64,000 bases of DNA from Chelativorans alearensis (GTDB taxonomy: Bacteria > Pseudomonadota > Alphaproteobacteria > Rhizobiales > Rhizobiaceae). Shown here one piece after another: positions 8,264-17,346 of the stretch (position 1 is the stretch's first letter; every line of letters begins with the position of its first letter). The stretch lies in the NCBI RefSeq assembly GCF_010993735.1, contig NZ_WQNI01000001.1, positions 62,001 through 126,000 on the forward strand. Reading direction: 5' to 3'. Position numbers and translations under genes: made by a program. The notes beneath the pieces are model-generated. The model saw nothing but the letters and a program-made list of their open reading frames with translations. It was not told the DNA's origin and ran no database searches.

Positions 8264-10201
8264 TTAGTTGAACAAACCCTCGTTCCAGTCGGGATAGGGA
8301 AGTTCGTTCACCACCTCGAAGGTAAGGTTGTGTGTGAAGGTCCGGCCGTAACGGTCGGTCGTCTTCACCTCCAGCACATGAACGCCCTCGGCCAGGGTTT
8401 CCGGCAGGTCAGCGCGCCACAGATGGCTGGAATTGTCGGTCAGAAGTCCGCGCGACAGCGGCCCAGGCACACCTGCGGCGCGGCTGCCGCGACCGGTGGT
8501 GAAGCCGGCCGTGTCCTCGCCGCCCCGGGCGGAACGGAATGCCACTCGGCCGACGGTCGCCTGCGTGACCAGCGCCAGCGGATCGGCATATTCCGGCCCC
8601 TTGAGCTTTGCTTCGCCGTTGCCCGGTTGGGTGCGCTCGGCCTGGATCGCCGCCCCGCCGTCGATGGAGATCGACACTGTGTCGCCCTTGGCGCCGCTCC
8701 ACACATTGGCCGCTACCCAGGTGCCATCTTTCAGGTCGTCAAGCGTGATCATGTTTATGTCGCCGAGGTCGTTGACGGTGACCGGCGGCAGGACGCCGTT
8801 TGGCGTCTCGTAAAGATCGGCGAAGGCCATCAGGTCTGCCGCCCATTCGCGGAAACGCGGCGTGTTGAAGGAGGCGTGCATCTGCTCGTCCTTGGTACCG
8901 CCGAAGCGGACGAAGGTCTCTACATAATCCGATCCGTCGAACTCGAAGACGAAGTAGCCGCGCGGATTGCCCAGGCGCTGGGTGGAGCGCGGAACGCCTC
9001 GGTCGTCCAGGTCACCGGACCACCAGGAGCCCGACACGGCGCCGGTGACGATCTGATGGAACTTGGCGGGGCCGGTGTTGGTGGCTTCCGCCCAGCCCTC
9101 GAAATGCTCGCCCGGCATGATCTGCTCTGTGGTGTGGGTGTGGCCGGTCAGGCCAAGCGCGGGGCGGTCGCCGATGATCTCGTAGAGAACGTCGAGATTG
9201 TCGGTCTGGTGCTTTTGCGCGGTGTTGTCGGTGAAGGTGACGAAAGGAATGTGGGCGTTGAGGACGATCAGCTTGTCCTGCGGCACATGCGCGAGGTCAT
9301 TGCGCAGCCACTCGATCTGGCGGTCGTGAATGACGCCGTTGTAGGAAGGGCTTTCGGCAGGGTCGCAGAAGGGATGGTCGTCGACGCCGTTGCAGGGGTA
9401 GCGCACATTGTCGAGCACCACAAAATGCACATTGCCGATGTCGAAGGAGTAGTATTCCGGGCCCCATTCGCGGCGGAAGGTGTCGAAGGAATCCGCGTCG
9501 CTTCCCGCGTCGAAATCGACATCATGATTGCCTGGCACGAAATATTGCGGCACCCGGCCGGTCGCCACGATCTTCTTGAAACGGGGATAGAGCGACAGGT
9601 CGTCGCCGATCACGTCGCCTTCGAAGATGAGGCATTCGGTGTTCGTGTTATCGCGGTTGGCGAGCATGGCGCCGACCGTCTCGCGCACATAGCCGACTTC
9701 GCGGTTGTTGTAGGGCTGCGGATCGCCGAAGACCAGGCACGAGAAACGGTTGCCGATGTCGTCCTCGACCAGCGGGAAGTTGATCGCCTCGGGCAGCGGG
9801 CCCGTAGGCTCGATGCCGCCGAAACGCAGGTCGGGCGAGCCCGCGACCTTGTGAACGTAATGGAATTGCGGAACCATGTCCTGGCTGACCGGCACGGCAT
9901 AGCCGGCTGGCTTGGTGATGAAGACGTTCATGTCGTCATAGGCGGGCAGCTCGTAATTGCCGGTGGCGTCTGTCTTCACCACCTCACGCCCGTTGGAGAC
10001 CAGCACTCCTTCCACGCCACCTTCACCCTCGTCCAGCCTGGCGTTGCGGTTGGAGTCGAGAAAGACCTTGCCGCGCGCCGTGTCGGCCGTTGTGCCGGAA
10101 ACCGTGTGAACCGAACCGATATAGGACGTATCCTTTGCTGCCGCTGGTGCGGCGAGCGCCGTGGAAGCAGCGAGGAGAAGAAATATGGACAGTCGCGTCA
10201 T
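8264..10201 (-). CDS. Secreted calcineurin-like metallophosphoesterase with N- and C-terminal accessory domains
   Basis: A 645-residue exported protein. The signal peptide is MTRLSIFLLLAASTALAAPAAA. Residues 40-110 form a Cna-B/SdrD-like beta domain (GKVFLDSNRNARLDEGEGG, GNYELPAYD). The dinuclear-metal phosphoesterase core follows, with motifs VFGDPQP, FEGDVIGDD, VPGNHDVDFD, LNAHIPF and GLTGHTHTTEQ, so all five blocks are present. A C-terminal beta domain (calcineurin-like C-terminal type) covers roughly residues 480-645. The protein probably hydrolyses phosphomono- or diesters in the periplasm or outside the cell. A strong AGGAGGGAG precedes the ATG. It is the first gene of a likely operon with the HupE-like protein, an unusual pairing. 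Confidence 0.9.
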   Translation of the reverse strand: MTRLSIFLLLAASTALAAPAAAKDTSYIGSVHTVSGTTADTARGKVFLDSNRNARLDEGEGGVEGVLVSNGREVVKTDATGNYELPAYDDMNVFITKPAGYAVPVSQDMVPQFHYVHKVAGSPDLRFGGIEPTGPLPEAINFPLVEDDIGNRFSCLVFGDPQPYNNREVGYVRETVGAMLANRDNTNTECLIFEGDVIGDDLSLYPRFKKIVATGRVPQYFVPGNHDVDFDAGSDADSFDTFRREWGPEYYSFDIGNVHFVVLDNVRYPCNGVDDHPFCDPAESPSYNGVIHDRQIEWLRNDLAHVPQDKLIVLNAHIPFVTFTDNTAQKHQTDNLDVLYEIIGDRPALGLTGHTHTTEQIMPGEHFEGWAEATNTGPAKFHQIVTGAVSGSWWSGDLDDRGVPRSTQRLGNPRGYFVFEFDGSDYVETFVRFGGTKDEQMHASFNTPRFREWAADLMAFADLYETPNGVLPPVTVNDLGDINMITLDDLKDGTWVAANVWSGAKGDTVSISIDGGAAIQAERTQPGNGEAKLKGPEYADPLALVTQATVGRVAFRSARGGEDTAGFTTGRGSRAAGVPGPLSRGLLTDNSSHLWRADLPETLAEGVHVLEVKTTDRYGRTFTHNLTFEVVNELPYPDWNEGLFN

Positions 10202-10378
10202 TGCCGGAACTCCCTCCTGAGGAATGCATCACATCCAGACAGGGAGCATCGCTGCGGCACATGAAATGCGCTTGACCGTCGCGTTAAACTTCCGTGACTG
10301 TTTCCACAGCCTCGAAGGCAGCGCGTTCATAGTCTTCTCATGCGCGCTGCTTTGCCAGCCGGACCTCTTCGCTTGGAC

Positions 10379-10478
10379 CCTTTCATCATTTCACGGAAAC
10401 GATGAAAGGATCTAACCTTTTGATTTCATGCAATTCCGGACGGAAAACCGGTTTCCACTTTTCCTGGAATTACTCTAG
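10379..10478. repeat. Intergenic hairpin plus rhizobial-type palindromic element
   Basis: The 273-bp gap 10202-10474 holds no gene. CCTTTCATC (10379-10387) pairs with GATGAAAGG (10401-10409), a 9-bp stem. A second element runs from CAATTCCGGA (10431-10440) to TCCTGGAATTA (10462-10472), with GGAAAACCGGTTTCCACTTT between its arms. Text of this type recurs between genes in Mesorhizobium-like genomes, as far as I recall. The second element overlaps the stop codon of the BASS gene at 10475-10477. The pair lies downstream of the TRAP/BASS operon on the minus strand and could act as its transcript end. Confidence 0.5.
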
Positions 10479-11431
10479 CCGGCGCTTCGCGAAGAGCGGG
10501 ATCGCCTGGTTCCGTATAGCCACCCCATCAGGATGGGTGTCAGATACATGGGGATCTGGTAGCAGCCGATGAACAGAAGCAGGGGGTCGGTTACCGCCGC
10601 CGGCAGAGCGGTCAGGAAGAGGGCAATGTTGCGGTTGCCGGCGACGATGCCGAAGGGAGCGGCAAGGTGCGGATTGCCTGCGCGGCGCAGCGCGGCGGCC
10701 ACCAGGATCTGCAGCCCGAAATTGCCGGCGAAGGCGGCGAGGAGGGCGATCCCGAGTGCCTGCGGGGCGCTGCGGATCGCCGGGCCCACGGCCGACATCA
10801 ACCCCACGACGACGATAGCCATGACGACCGCCGAAAGCCCGTCAATGCCGGCCATCGTGGTGGGGGAGGGGGTCTTGAGGAGAAGCCCGCGGATGAGGAA
10901 GGCGGCAGCCGCCGAAAGCGCGATGGTGGCGAGCAGTCTGCCGGCGGCGGCAAGCACCTCCCCCACCTCCCCGAGCGCGGGCGACAGCCAGAAGACGGGG
11001 ATGACCGTCAGCGGCAGAAGCGCCGTGCCGACGACGAGCTGGCGCAGGGCCGGAGCCGGGTCGTTGCCGGTGAGCATGGTGAGGTTCGGGCTGCCGGAAA
11101 TCGGCGAGGCCGCCATCATCAGGACGAGCGCGATCGCGAGCGCTCCCGCCCATCCTACAGCCTGAAAGGCGATAAGAGCGGCGACGGGAAGGGCGACCTG
11201 GAAGACGAGCGCAAAGCCGATGGAGTTGCGCAGGTCGCTGAGCGCGCCGACCGCCTGGCGCGGCCCGACACGAAGTGCCGCGAGGAACAGGAGCGCTGCG
11301 ATAAGCGATCCGATCCACGGCCGCAGGGCGAGGGCGATGCCGGGAAGCGCGATGCCGGCGACAAGGCCGAGGATAAGGACCAGGCGCCCGTAACGGGCGG
11401 CAAGGCCCAGGAGATTGAGGGCTGCGGTCAC
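10475..11431 (-). CDS. BASS-family (bile acid:sodium symporter-like) transporter
   Basis: A 318-residue, almost wholly hydrophobic protein with about ten membrane helices. The segment APFGIVAGNRNIALFLTALP matches the conserved GNRN substrate-site region of BASS transporters, and ASPISGSPNL matches the other discontinuous-helix region. BASS proteins carry organic anions such as pantoate, 2-oxo acids or bile acids, usually with sodium. The start is a GTG 10 nt after the dctM stop, so it is the last gene of the dctPQM operon. Finding a BASS carrier in a TRAP operon suggests a second uptake or export route for the same organic acid. This is inference. Confidence 0.8.
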   Translation of the reverse strand: MTAALNLLGLAARYGRLVLILGLVAGIALPGIALALRPWIGSLIAALLFLAALRVGPRQAVGALSDLRNSIGFALVFQVALPVAALIAFQAVGWAGALAIALVLMMAASPISGSPNLTMLTGNDPAPALRQLVVGTALLPLTVIPVFWLSPALGEVGEVLAAAGRLLATIALSAAAAFLIRGLLLKTPSPTTMAGIDGLSAVVMAIVVVGLMSAVGPAIRSAPQALGIALLAAFAGNFGLQILVAAALRRAGNPHLAAPFGIVAGNRNIALFLTALPAAVTDPLLLFIGCYQIPMYLTPILMGWLYGTRRSRSSRSAG

Positions 11432-11441
11432 GCCGGTTCTC

Positions 11442-12755
11442 TCAGCCGCCCGCTGCCGGCCGCATATTGTCGGGAAGCCACGTCGCCAGCTCCGGGAAGG
11501 CGATCAGCAGGAACACCATCAGCACCATGATCACGAACATTGGAAGCGCGGCACGGGCGATGAAATTCATCTCGTGGCCGGTCATCCCCTGCAGCACGAA
11601 GAGGTTGAAGCCGATGGGCGGCGTGATCTGCGCCATCTCCACCACCAGCACGACGAAGATGCCGAACCAGATGATGTCGATGCCGGTCTGGCGGATCATC
11701 GGCTCGACGATGGCGATGGTCAGCACCACGATGGAGATGCCGTCGAGGAAGCAGCCGAGCACGATGTAGAAGACCATCAGCACCATGAGAAGCTCGAAGC
11801 GGGAGAGCTCCATCGCCGCGATCGCCGTCGCCAGGCCGCGCGGCAGGCCGGTGAACCCCATGGCGAGCGACAGGAAGGCCGCGCCCGACAGGATGAGGGC
11901 GATCATGGCCGAGGTGCGCGCCGCCCCCATCAGGGTCTCGCAGAACGTGCCGAGAGAAAGCGAGCGCTGCCAGGCGGCAAGGAGAAGCGAGCCGATGACG
12001 CCGATGGCGGCGGCCTCTGTCGCCGTCGCCACGCCCATATACATGGAGCCGATGACGAGCAGGATCAGAATGAAGACGGGAACCAGGAACCGCGACCGGT
12101 GGACCTTCTCCATAAAGGTCATCGGCGGCTCTGGCGTCGGCCGATAGCTTTTCGAGAGCTGCGAGGCACCCACGACATAGACCATGAACATCGCCGCCAG
12201 GATGAGGCCCGGCAGGATGCCGGCGATGAAGAGCTTGGTGATCGATTCGTTGATGCTGACGCCGTAGACGATGAGGGTGAGGGAAGGCGGGATCATCAGC
12301 CCCAGCGTGGCCGAGCCGGCGAGCGTGCCGATCACCATGCGCTCCGGATAGTTCCGCTTGCGCAATTCCGGGATCGTCATCTTGCCGACGGTGGTGAGTG
12401 TGGCGGCGGAGGAGCCCGAGACGGCGGCAAAGACGGTGCAACCGGCGATGTTGGTGTGCATCAGCCCGCCGGGGAGCCGCGCCATCCAGGGGGCAAGGCC
12501 CCTGAACATGTCCTCGGAAAGCCGCGTGCGGTAGAGAATCTCGCCCATCCATATGAACATCGGCAACGCCGTCAGCGACCATGAGGAGGCCGAGCGCCAC
12601 ATCACCGTCATCATGGCGTCACCGATGGGCCGCGCGGTGAAGATCTCCATGCCGACATAGGCGACGCCCAGAAGCGCCAGCCCGATCCACACGCCCGAGC
12701 CGAGCAGCAGGAACAGGACGAAGAGGAAGAGGCCGATGGCGTAGACCTGGTCCAT
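11442..12755 (-). CDS. dctM: TRAP transporter large permease (DctM family)
   Basis: A 437-residue integral membrane protein with about twelve hydrophobic segments. DctM signatures are visible: SGSSAATLTTVGKMTIPELRK in the first half, LIPPSLTLIVYG-like text (MIPPSLTLIVYGVSINESI), GCFLDGISIVVLTIAIVEPM and the ITPPIGFNLFVLQG repeat in the second half. It forms the sodium-driven translocation core with DctQ and receives ligand from DctP. The start lies 2 nt behind the dctQ stop. Operon neighbours (amino-acid oxidase and TPP enzyme upstream, BASS carrier downstream) point to uptake of a carboxylate or amino acid. Confidence 0.93.
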   Translation of the reverse strand: MDQVYAIGLFLFVLFLLLGSGVWIGLALLGVAYVGMEIFTARPIGDAMMTVMWRSASSWSLTALPMFIWMGEILYRTRLSEDMFRGLAPWMARLPGGLMHTNIAGCTVFAAVSGSSAATLTTVGKMTIPELRKRNYPERMVIGTLAGSATLGLMIPPSLTLIVYGVSINESITKLFIAGILPGLILAAMFMVYVVGASQLSKSYRPTPEPPMTFMEKVHRSRFLVPVFILILLVIGSMYMGVATATEAAAIGVIGSLLLAAWQRSLSLGTFCETLMGAARTSAMIALILSGAAFLSLAMGFTGLPRGLATAIAAMELSRFELLMVLMVFYIVLGCFLDGISIVVLTIAIVEPMIRQTGIDIIWFGIFVVLVVEMAQITPPIGFNLFVLQGMTGHEMNFIARAALPMFVIMVLMVFLLIAFPELATWLPDNMRPAAGG

Positions 12756-12757
12756 GG

Positions 12758-13291
12758 TTACTCCGCCCTGCTCTGTTGGCTAAGGTCAGGGCGGATGTTG
12801 TCGCGGCCGGCCAGAAGCAATGTCACCAGATTGTCGATGAAGCAGACGGCGAGGACGACGGCACCGCCCGCCATCGGCGTCTGGGCGATCCATAGTGGGG
12901 TGGCATCCTGGCCCTGGCTGACGTCGCCGAGCCTCCATGACCAGTAGACGGCCCTGACCGCGAACCAGGCGAGATAGGCCGAGGCGGCCGACGCGATGAC
13001 GAGACACCACAATTCTCCCCAGAAGCGCCGCTCGCCGAGCGCGGTGAGAAACAGGTTGACCCTGATATGGGCGCCGCGATTGAGCGTGTGAGCGAAGGCG
13101 AGGAAGGATGCGGCGGCCATGAGATAGCCGGCATACTCACTGGAGCCGGGGAAGGGGATCCCCGCCCAGCGCGCCACCACCTGCGTGGAGATCACGACGA
13201 GGATGGCGAGCAGGCAGAGTGCGGCCAATGCGCCCGCCCCGTCATAGACGGCGTCGAGGCTGCGGCGGATCGCGCGCGCGGCTGTTGGCAT
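12758..13291 (-). CDS. dctQ: TRAP transporter small permease (DctQ family)
   Basis: A 177-residue protein with four hydrophobic helices (near residues 18-40, 55-75, 95-115 and 140-165). It carries the DctQ-typical VVARWAGIPFPGSSEYAGYL and NRGAHIRVNLF patterns. It pairs with DctM (2 nt downstream) in the membrane. The open frame extends 37 codons further, across the intercistronic hairpin; the ATG at 13291, with TGGAG just upstream, gives normal family length. A G+C-rich hairpin followed by a T-rich stretch separates it from dctP, so permease expression is probably lower than that of the binding protein. Confidence 0.9.
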   Translation of the reverse strand: MPTAARAIRRSLDAVYDGAGALAALCLLAILVVISTQVVARWAGIPFPGSSEYAGYLMAAASFLAFAHTLNRGAHIRVNLFLTALGERRFWGELWCLVIASAASAYLAWFAVRAVYWSWRLGDVSQGQDATPLWIAQTPMAGGAVVLAVCFIDNLVTLLLAGRDNIRPDLSQQSRAE

Positions 13292-13310
13292 TCCAGGCTC
13301 CAGAAAAGAT

Positions 13311-13333
13311 GCGGCCCGGAGGGTCCGGGCCGC
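13311..13333 (-). terminator. Intercistronic hairpin between dctP and dctQ (partial terminator/attenuator)
   Basis: GCGGCCCGGA (13311-13320) and TCCGGGCCGC (13324-13333) form a perfect 10-bp stem with a 3-nt loop. On the minus strand it lies 13 nt after the dctP stop and is followed by ATCTTTTCT, which resembles an intrinsic terminator tail. Because dctQ and dctM continue on the same strand, it more likely attenuates or protects the dctP message than ends the operon. Confidence 0.75.
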
Positions 13334-13346
13334 GCTGTCAAATGGA

Positions 13347-14321
13347 CTACTGGGCGCGGTAGGCGTCGATGATGGCCTTGCCGTCCTCGCCGGCGCTCTC
13401 AAGCCATTCGTCGGTCATCGTCGCACCGAAGGCGGCGAGCTCCTCCCGGAGCTGGTCGCTCGGCTGGGAAACGGTCATGCCGTTTTCGGCAAGGGTCTTC
13501 AGATAGCCGGCTGAAAGCTCCTCGGACTTCTTCGCGCCCTCGGCGGCGATCTTGTCGCCGCATGTGGCGATGGCCTGCTGCGCCGCCTCGTCGAGCCCGT
13601 CCCAGGCATCCTTGTTGACGAACACGACATTGCGCGGCAGCCAGGCCTGCACGTCGTAGAAGTGGGTCAGGCTTTCCCAGGCCTTGGAGTCGACGCCTGT
13701 GGAACCGGAAGAGATGAAGCTCTCGACAACGCCGGTGGCCAGCGCCTGGCTGAGCTCGGCTGCCTCGATCTGCACCGGCGCCATGCCGGCAAGCTCGGCG
13801 ATGCGGGCGGTCGCGGCGTTGTAAGCGCGGAACTTGATGCCCTGCATGTCGGCAACCGAATTGACCTCCTTCTTGAAGTAGAAGCCCTGCGGCGGCCACG
13901 GCACGGCGTAGACATAGACGAGATTCTGGTTCTCCAGTTCCGCTGCCAGCTTGTCGCGTGCGGCCTGCCAAAGCTTTTCCGATTCCTCGTAGGAGGTGGC
14001 CAGGAACGGGATGGAATCAACGCCGAACAGCGGGTTCTCGTTGGCATGAGCGGAGATCAGGCGCTCGCCGATCGGCGCCTGGCCCGTCTGGACCGCGCGC
14101 TTGATGTCGTTGCCAGAGAAGAGCGAGCCGTTCGGGTGCGTCACGATGTCGATCTCGCCGTCCGTGCCCTCGCGCACGCATTCGGCGAATACCTCGGCAT
14201 TCTCCGAGTGGAAATTGGTCGCCGGATAGGCAAGCGGCATATCCCATGTTTCGGCCTGGGCCGCGCCCACTGAAGCCGCGGCGGCGGCCACCGAGGCGAA
14301 AAGAACTGAACTACCCTTCAT
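13347..14321 (-). CDS. dctP: TRAP transporter periplasmic substrate-binding protein (DctP family)
   Basis: This 324-residue protein has a signal peptide (MKGSSVLFASVAAAAASVGAAQA) followed by a DctP-fold domain. Family patterns seen are the arginine-bearing segment MQGIKFRAYNAATARIAELA, which normally supplies the carboxylate-binding Arg, and GVVESFISSGSTGVDSKAWE. GGGAG precedes the ATG. It captures an organic acid in the periplasm for DctQM. The ligand is not identifiable. Since the gene lies between an FAD amino-acid oxidase with a TPP-dependent enzyme and a permease pair, an amino acid or 2-oxo/2-hydroxy acid is the most sensible guess. Confidence 0.92.
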   Translation of the reverse strand: MKGSSVLFASVAAAAASVGAAQAETWDMPLAYPATNFHSENAEVFAECVREGTDGEIDIVTHPNGSLFSGNDIKRAVQTGQAPIGERLISAHANENPLFGVDSIPFLATSYEESEKLWQAARDKLAAELENQNLVYVYAVPWPPQGFYFKKEVNSVADMQGIKFRAYNAATARIAELAGMAPVQIEAAELSQALATGVVESFISSGSTGVDSKAWESLTHFYDVQAWLPRNVVFVNKDAWDGLDEAAQQAIATCGDKIAAEGAKKSEELSAGYLKTLAENGMTVSQPSDQLREELAAFGATMTDEWLESAGEDGKAIIDAYRAQ

Positions 14322-14380
14322 CGTAATGCTCCCACTTTCTGGAATCTTTCGGTGTTGTTCCCGGTTCTGAAGTCAAGCGC

Positions 14381-15643
14381 CTATTGGAAACGCGAAGGTG
14401 CGTATGGTGCAAGGTCTAAATTCGGCGCTGTACCGGAAATGAGTTGCGCCAGGATGCGGCCGGTCTTCGGCCCGCCGGTGAGGCCCACGTGATGGTGACC
14501 GAAGCCGAGAAAGGCGCCTTTTACGCCCGGCACCTCCCCGATCAGCGGGATGGAGTCGACGGGCGCGGGGCGATGACCCATCCATTCGCTGGTTCCTTTC
14601 CATGTAAGGCCAGGCATGGTGGCCTGGATGTTCTTCGTCAAGAGGGTGAAAGGCGCGCGCGAAGCCGGCGCCTCGAGCCCGCCGAACTCGACGATGCCGG
14701 CAAGCCGCAGCCGCCCTTCCATCGGCGTTATGACGAACTTGTCCGCGGCGACCATGACTGGCGAGCGCGGCATGAGGCTCGGCTCCCACAGCTCCACATG
14801 ATAGCCGCGCTCGCTTTCCAGCGGTACGTCGAGGCCGAGCTTGCGGCAAAGCGGCTTCGACCAGACGCCGGTGGCAAGCACCGCCGCCGAAGAGGCGAGC
14901 GTCTCCCCGCCGATCCGCACGCCCGTGACGCATCCGTTCTCGCGCACGAGGTCGCCGACCTCGCCCTTGACGATCCTGCCGCCGGATGCCGCGACATGGG
15001 CGGCGAGATCCTTCACATAGCGCCCCGGATCGGAAATGCGGCCGTGGTCGGGGAGCCGCGCGGCATAGCCCAGATGATCGGCAAAGGCCGGATCGTATGC
15101 GTGAAAGGCCTGCCCCTCCAATTCGTCCCAGCGGAAGCCGTGGTCGCGGCGGATCGACCAGCCGAAGGCATCTCCATCGAAATGTGCGCGGTCGCGATAG
15201 ACGAAGACATAATCGGACGGAACGAGCCATTTTTCCGCACCAGTGCCTTCGCTCAGTGCCTGATGCTCGGCATGGCTGTCACCGATGATCGGCGCCAGCG
15301 CGGCAGCGATGCGCCTGGCCTCTCCCGGTGCGCAGTGCCCCAGATAGGCCCGCAGCCACGGCGCCAGCCTTGGCAGGTAGGACCATCTCAGGAAGAGCGG
15401 CTGGCGCGGATCGAGGAGCATCCGCGGTGCCTTGCGCATGAGGCCGGGAACGGTGACCGGAACGATCGAGCAGGAGGCGAGCACACCGCCATTGCCGTAG
15501 CTCGTCCCTTCGCCCGGCTCGCCGCGGTCGATGAGGACGACGTCGTGGCCCGCGCGCTGCAGCCAGATGGCGGTCGAAACGCCGACGATCCCGGCCCCGA
15601 TGACGGCGACGGGGAGGCGGTCTTGCGCGCCGCTTGTGGCCAT
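14381..15643 (-). CDS. FAD-dependent D-amino-acid oxidase/dehydrogenase (DadA/DAO family)
   Basis: A 420-residue flavoprotein. The N-terminal dinucleotide site is VAVIGAGIVGVSTAIWLQRAG and an acidic end-of-strand residue follows (VVLID). TSYGNGGVLASCS is the DadA-type flavin loop, and the C-terminal FLGFGHHHVGLTGGPKTG closes the FAD site. It would oxidatively deaminate a D-amino acid, or a secondary amine or glycine-like substrate, to a 2-oxo acid. The ATG at 15643 overlaps the upstream TPP-enzyme stop as TGATG, a translational coupling. A GTG four codons earlier is possible. Coupling with a decarboxylase-like TPP enzyme suggests sequential steps. Confidence 0.85.
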   Translation of the reverse strand: MATSGAQDRLPVAVIGAGIVGVSTAIWLQRAGHDVVLIDRGEPGEGTSYGNGGVLASCSIVPVTVPGLMRKAPRMLLDPRQPLFLRWSYLPRLAPWLRAYLGHCAPGEARRIAAALAPIIGDSHAEHQALSEGTGAEKWLVPSDYVFVYRDRAHFDGDAFGWSIRRDHGFRWDELEGQAFHAYDPAFADHLGYAARLPDHGRISDPGRYVKDLAAHVAASGGRIVKGEVGDLVRENGCVTGVRIGGETLASSAAVLATGVWSKPLCRKLGLDVPLESERGYHVELWEPSLMPRSPVMVAADKFVITPMEGRLRLAGIVEFGGLEAPASRAPFTLLTKNIQATMPGLTWKGTSEWMGHRPAPVDSIPLIGEVPGVKGAFLGFGHHHVGLTGGPKTGRILAQLISGTAPNLDLAPYAPSRFQ

Positions 15644-17346
15644 CAGGCGACCCACTCGGAGACTGGCGCTGCGGCCTCATCGAGCGGCTGAGTGACGATG
15701 TCGACGAGTGTCGGCCCGCCGGCTTCGAGCGCTTCCCGCAGCACCGTTTCGAGCTTCGCGGGGTCCTCGACCTTCCAGCTCTTCAAGCCGTAGGCGGCGG
15801 CGACGGCCGCGTGGTCGGTGCGTGTGAAGTCGACATTGTGGAAGCGGGCGCCGAAGCCCGAGCGCTGCCCGGCCTTGATCCAGCCATAGGCGCTGTTCGA
15901 CACGGTAATGAAGGTAATGGGCATGCGGTAGCGCACCACCGTCTCAAGTTCGCCGGCGCTCATGCCGAAGGAGCCGTCGCCCATCACCGCGACCGTCTTG
16001 ACCTCCGGCCGCGCGACATGAGCGCCAATCGCCGCGCCCATGGCGTAGCCGAGCGCGCCGTGGGCGCGGTTGGTGATGAAGTGGCGGCCGGCCGAGGGCC
16101 AACGGTAATGCGCCGAGAAATAGGGGCAGGGCGTGCCGGGATCGGCGCAGACGATGGCGTCGGCATCGAGAAGGCGCTGCAGTGTGGCAACGATGCGCTC
16201 CGGCCGGATCGGCGTCTCATTGGAGGCGGCCAATGGCTCGAAGGCGGCAAGTTTTGCCTGCCAGGCTGTGGCGGCGCGTGCCTCGCCGCCGTTCGAGCCC
16301 TTCGCGCCCCGCCTTTCAAGCGTCGCGATGATCGCCTCGAGCGCCAGCCGCGCATCCGCGGCCACGGCGGCTTCGGTCGGGTAGTTCGCGCCGATGACGG
16401 CCGGGTCGGAATCGATATGCACGATCCGCGCCCCGGGCGCCGGGCTGCGCCACCGCTCCGTGGTGACGGAGCCGGCACGGCAACCGATGAAGAGCACGAG
16501 ATCGGCCTCGCCCACCACGGCGCGCGTGGCGGGGACCCCGCCGTTGGAGCCGACCACGCCGACGGCGCGCGGATCGGTCTCGGCGATGGAGCCCTGGCCG
16601 GAGACGGTGGTCGCTACCGGCAGGTCGAGCATCCGGGTGAGCCTTGCAAGCGGCTCAATCGCCTCCGCCAGCACGACACCACCGCCACAGACAATCACCG
16701 CGCGCTTGGCGGAGATAAGCGCCTCGGCTGCCGCCTCGACGGCGCCGGGGTCCGGGGCGGCGGGCGTCGCCGGGAAGGTTTGATGGCGTTTGTCGGCCCA
16801 GATGTCGTCCGGCGTCATCGCCGCCTTCTGCGTGTCGAACGGCAGCGCCAGATGCACCGCGCCCGGCCGCCCCGTGGTCATCTCCCGGAAAGCCCTGCGC
16901 ACCATGGCGGGCAGGCGCTCGGCGTCGTCCAGCGAGGCGTTCCATTTGGTAAGCGGTCTGAACAGCGCCACCTGGTCGAGTTCGGTCAGCGGATAGCGGC
17001 CGCGCGAGGCGGTCGACACGTCGCTGTTGATCGCCAGCACAGGCACCGAACTTTCGTTCGCCTCGACCACGCCGGGCAGGATGTAGGTCGCCCCGCCGCC
17101 CGAGGGGCCCTCGCAGACGCCGGGCCGCCCGGTCACGCGGGCATAGGCGTCGGCCATATAGGCTGCGTGGCGCTCGTCGCGGGTAAGCAAGTGGGTGATG
17201 CCGTGGTCTAGCCGGAAGAGCGCGTCGTAGAGCGGCAGCGTGGTGTCTCCGCACAGGCCGAATATGTGTTGCACACCGTAGGCGTCGAGCATCCTCACCA
17301 TGGCTTCGGCGCCGGTGAGCGTGTTTTGCGGTGCGGATGAAGTCAT
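15643..17346 (-). CDS. Thiamine pyrophosphate-dependent 2-oxo-acid enzyme (acetolactate synthase/benzoylformate decarboxylase-like)
   Basis: A 567-residue member of the TPP enzyme superfamily with PYR, central and PP domains in order. The catalytic glutamate is Glu58 in LLTRDERHAAYMADAYARVTG; a phenylalanine/glutamine-type PYR segment CEGPSGGGATYILPG follows. The central domain begins near AVIVCGGGVVLAEA. The cofactor motif is MGDGSFGMSAGELETVVRYRMP...NSAYG (GDG-X(25-30)-N). Members either decarboxylate 2-oxo acids or carboligate them. The first in-frame ATG with a family-like N-terminus is at 17346; an upstream alternative adds 24 residues. It heads the operon and overlaps the oxidase gene. 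The substrate is probably the oxidase product. Confidence 0.85.
   Translation of the reverse strand: MTSSAPQNTLTGAEAMVRMLDAYGVQHIFGLCGDTTLPLYDALFRLDHGITHLLTRDERHAAYMADAYARVTGRPGVCEGPSGGGATYILPGVVEANESSVPVLAINSDVSTASRGRYPLTELDQVALFRPLTKWNASLDDAERLPAMVRRAFREMTTGRPGAVHLALPFDTQKAAMTPDDIWADKRHQTFPATPAAPDPGAVEAAAEALISAKRAVIVCGGGVVLAEAIEPLARLTRMLDLPVATTVSGQGSIAETDPRAVGVVGSNGGVPATRAVVGEADLVLFIGCRAGSVTTERWRSPAPGARIVHIDSDPAVIGANYPTEAAVAADARLALEAIIATLERRGAKGSNGGEARAATAWQAKLAAFEPLAASNETPIRPERIVATLQRLLDADAIVCADPGTPCPYFSAHYRWPSAGRHFITNRAHGALGYAMGAAIGAHVARPEVKTVAVMGDGSFGMSAGELETVVRYRMPITFITVSNSAYGWIKAGQRSGFGARFHNVDFTRTDHAAVAAAYGLKSWKVEDPAKLETVLREALEAGGPTLVDIVTQPLDEAAAPVSEWVA

Noticed and set aside
7820-10264. 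An 814-codon open frame on the plus strand
   Set aside because: It lies opposite the HupE-like and phosphoesterase genes, which have complete motifs, signal peptides and Shine-Dalgarno sites. The antisense frame is long only because of high GC codon bias.
10379-10478. Considered as a small RNA or riboswitch
   Set aside because: Only simple hairpins and a common-type palindromic element are visible; no conserved aptamer motif was recognised.
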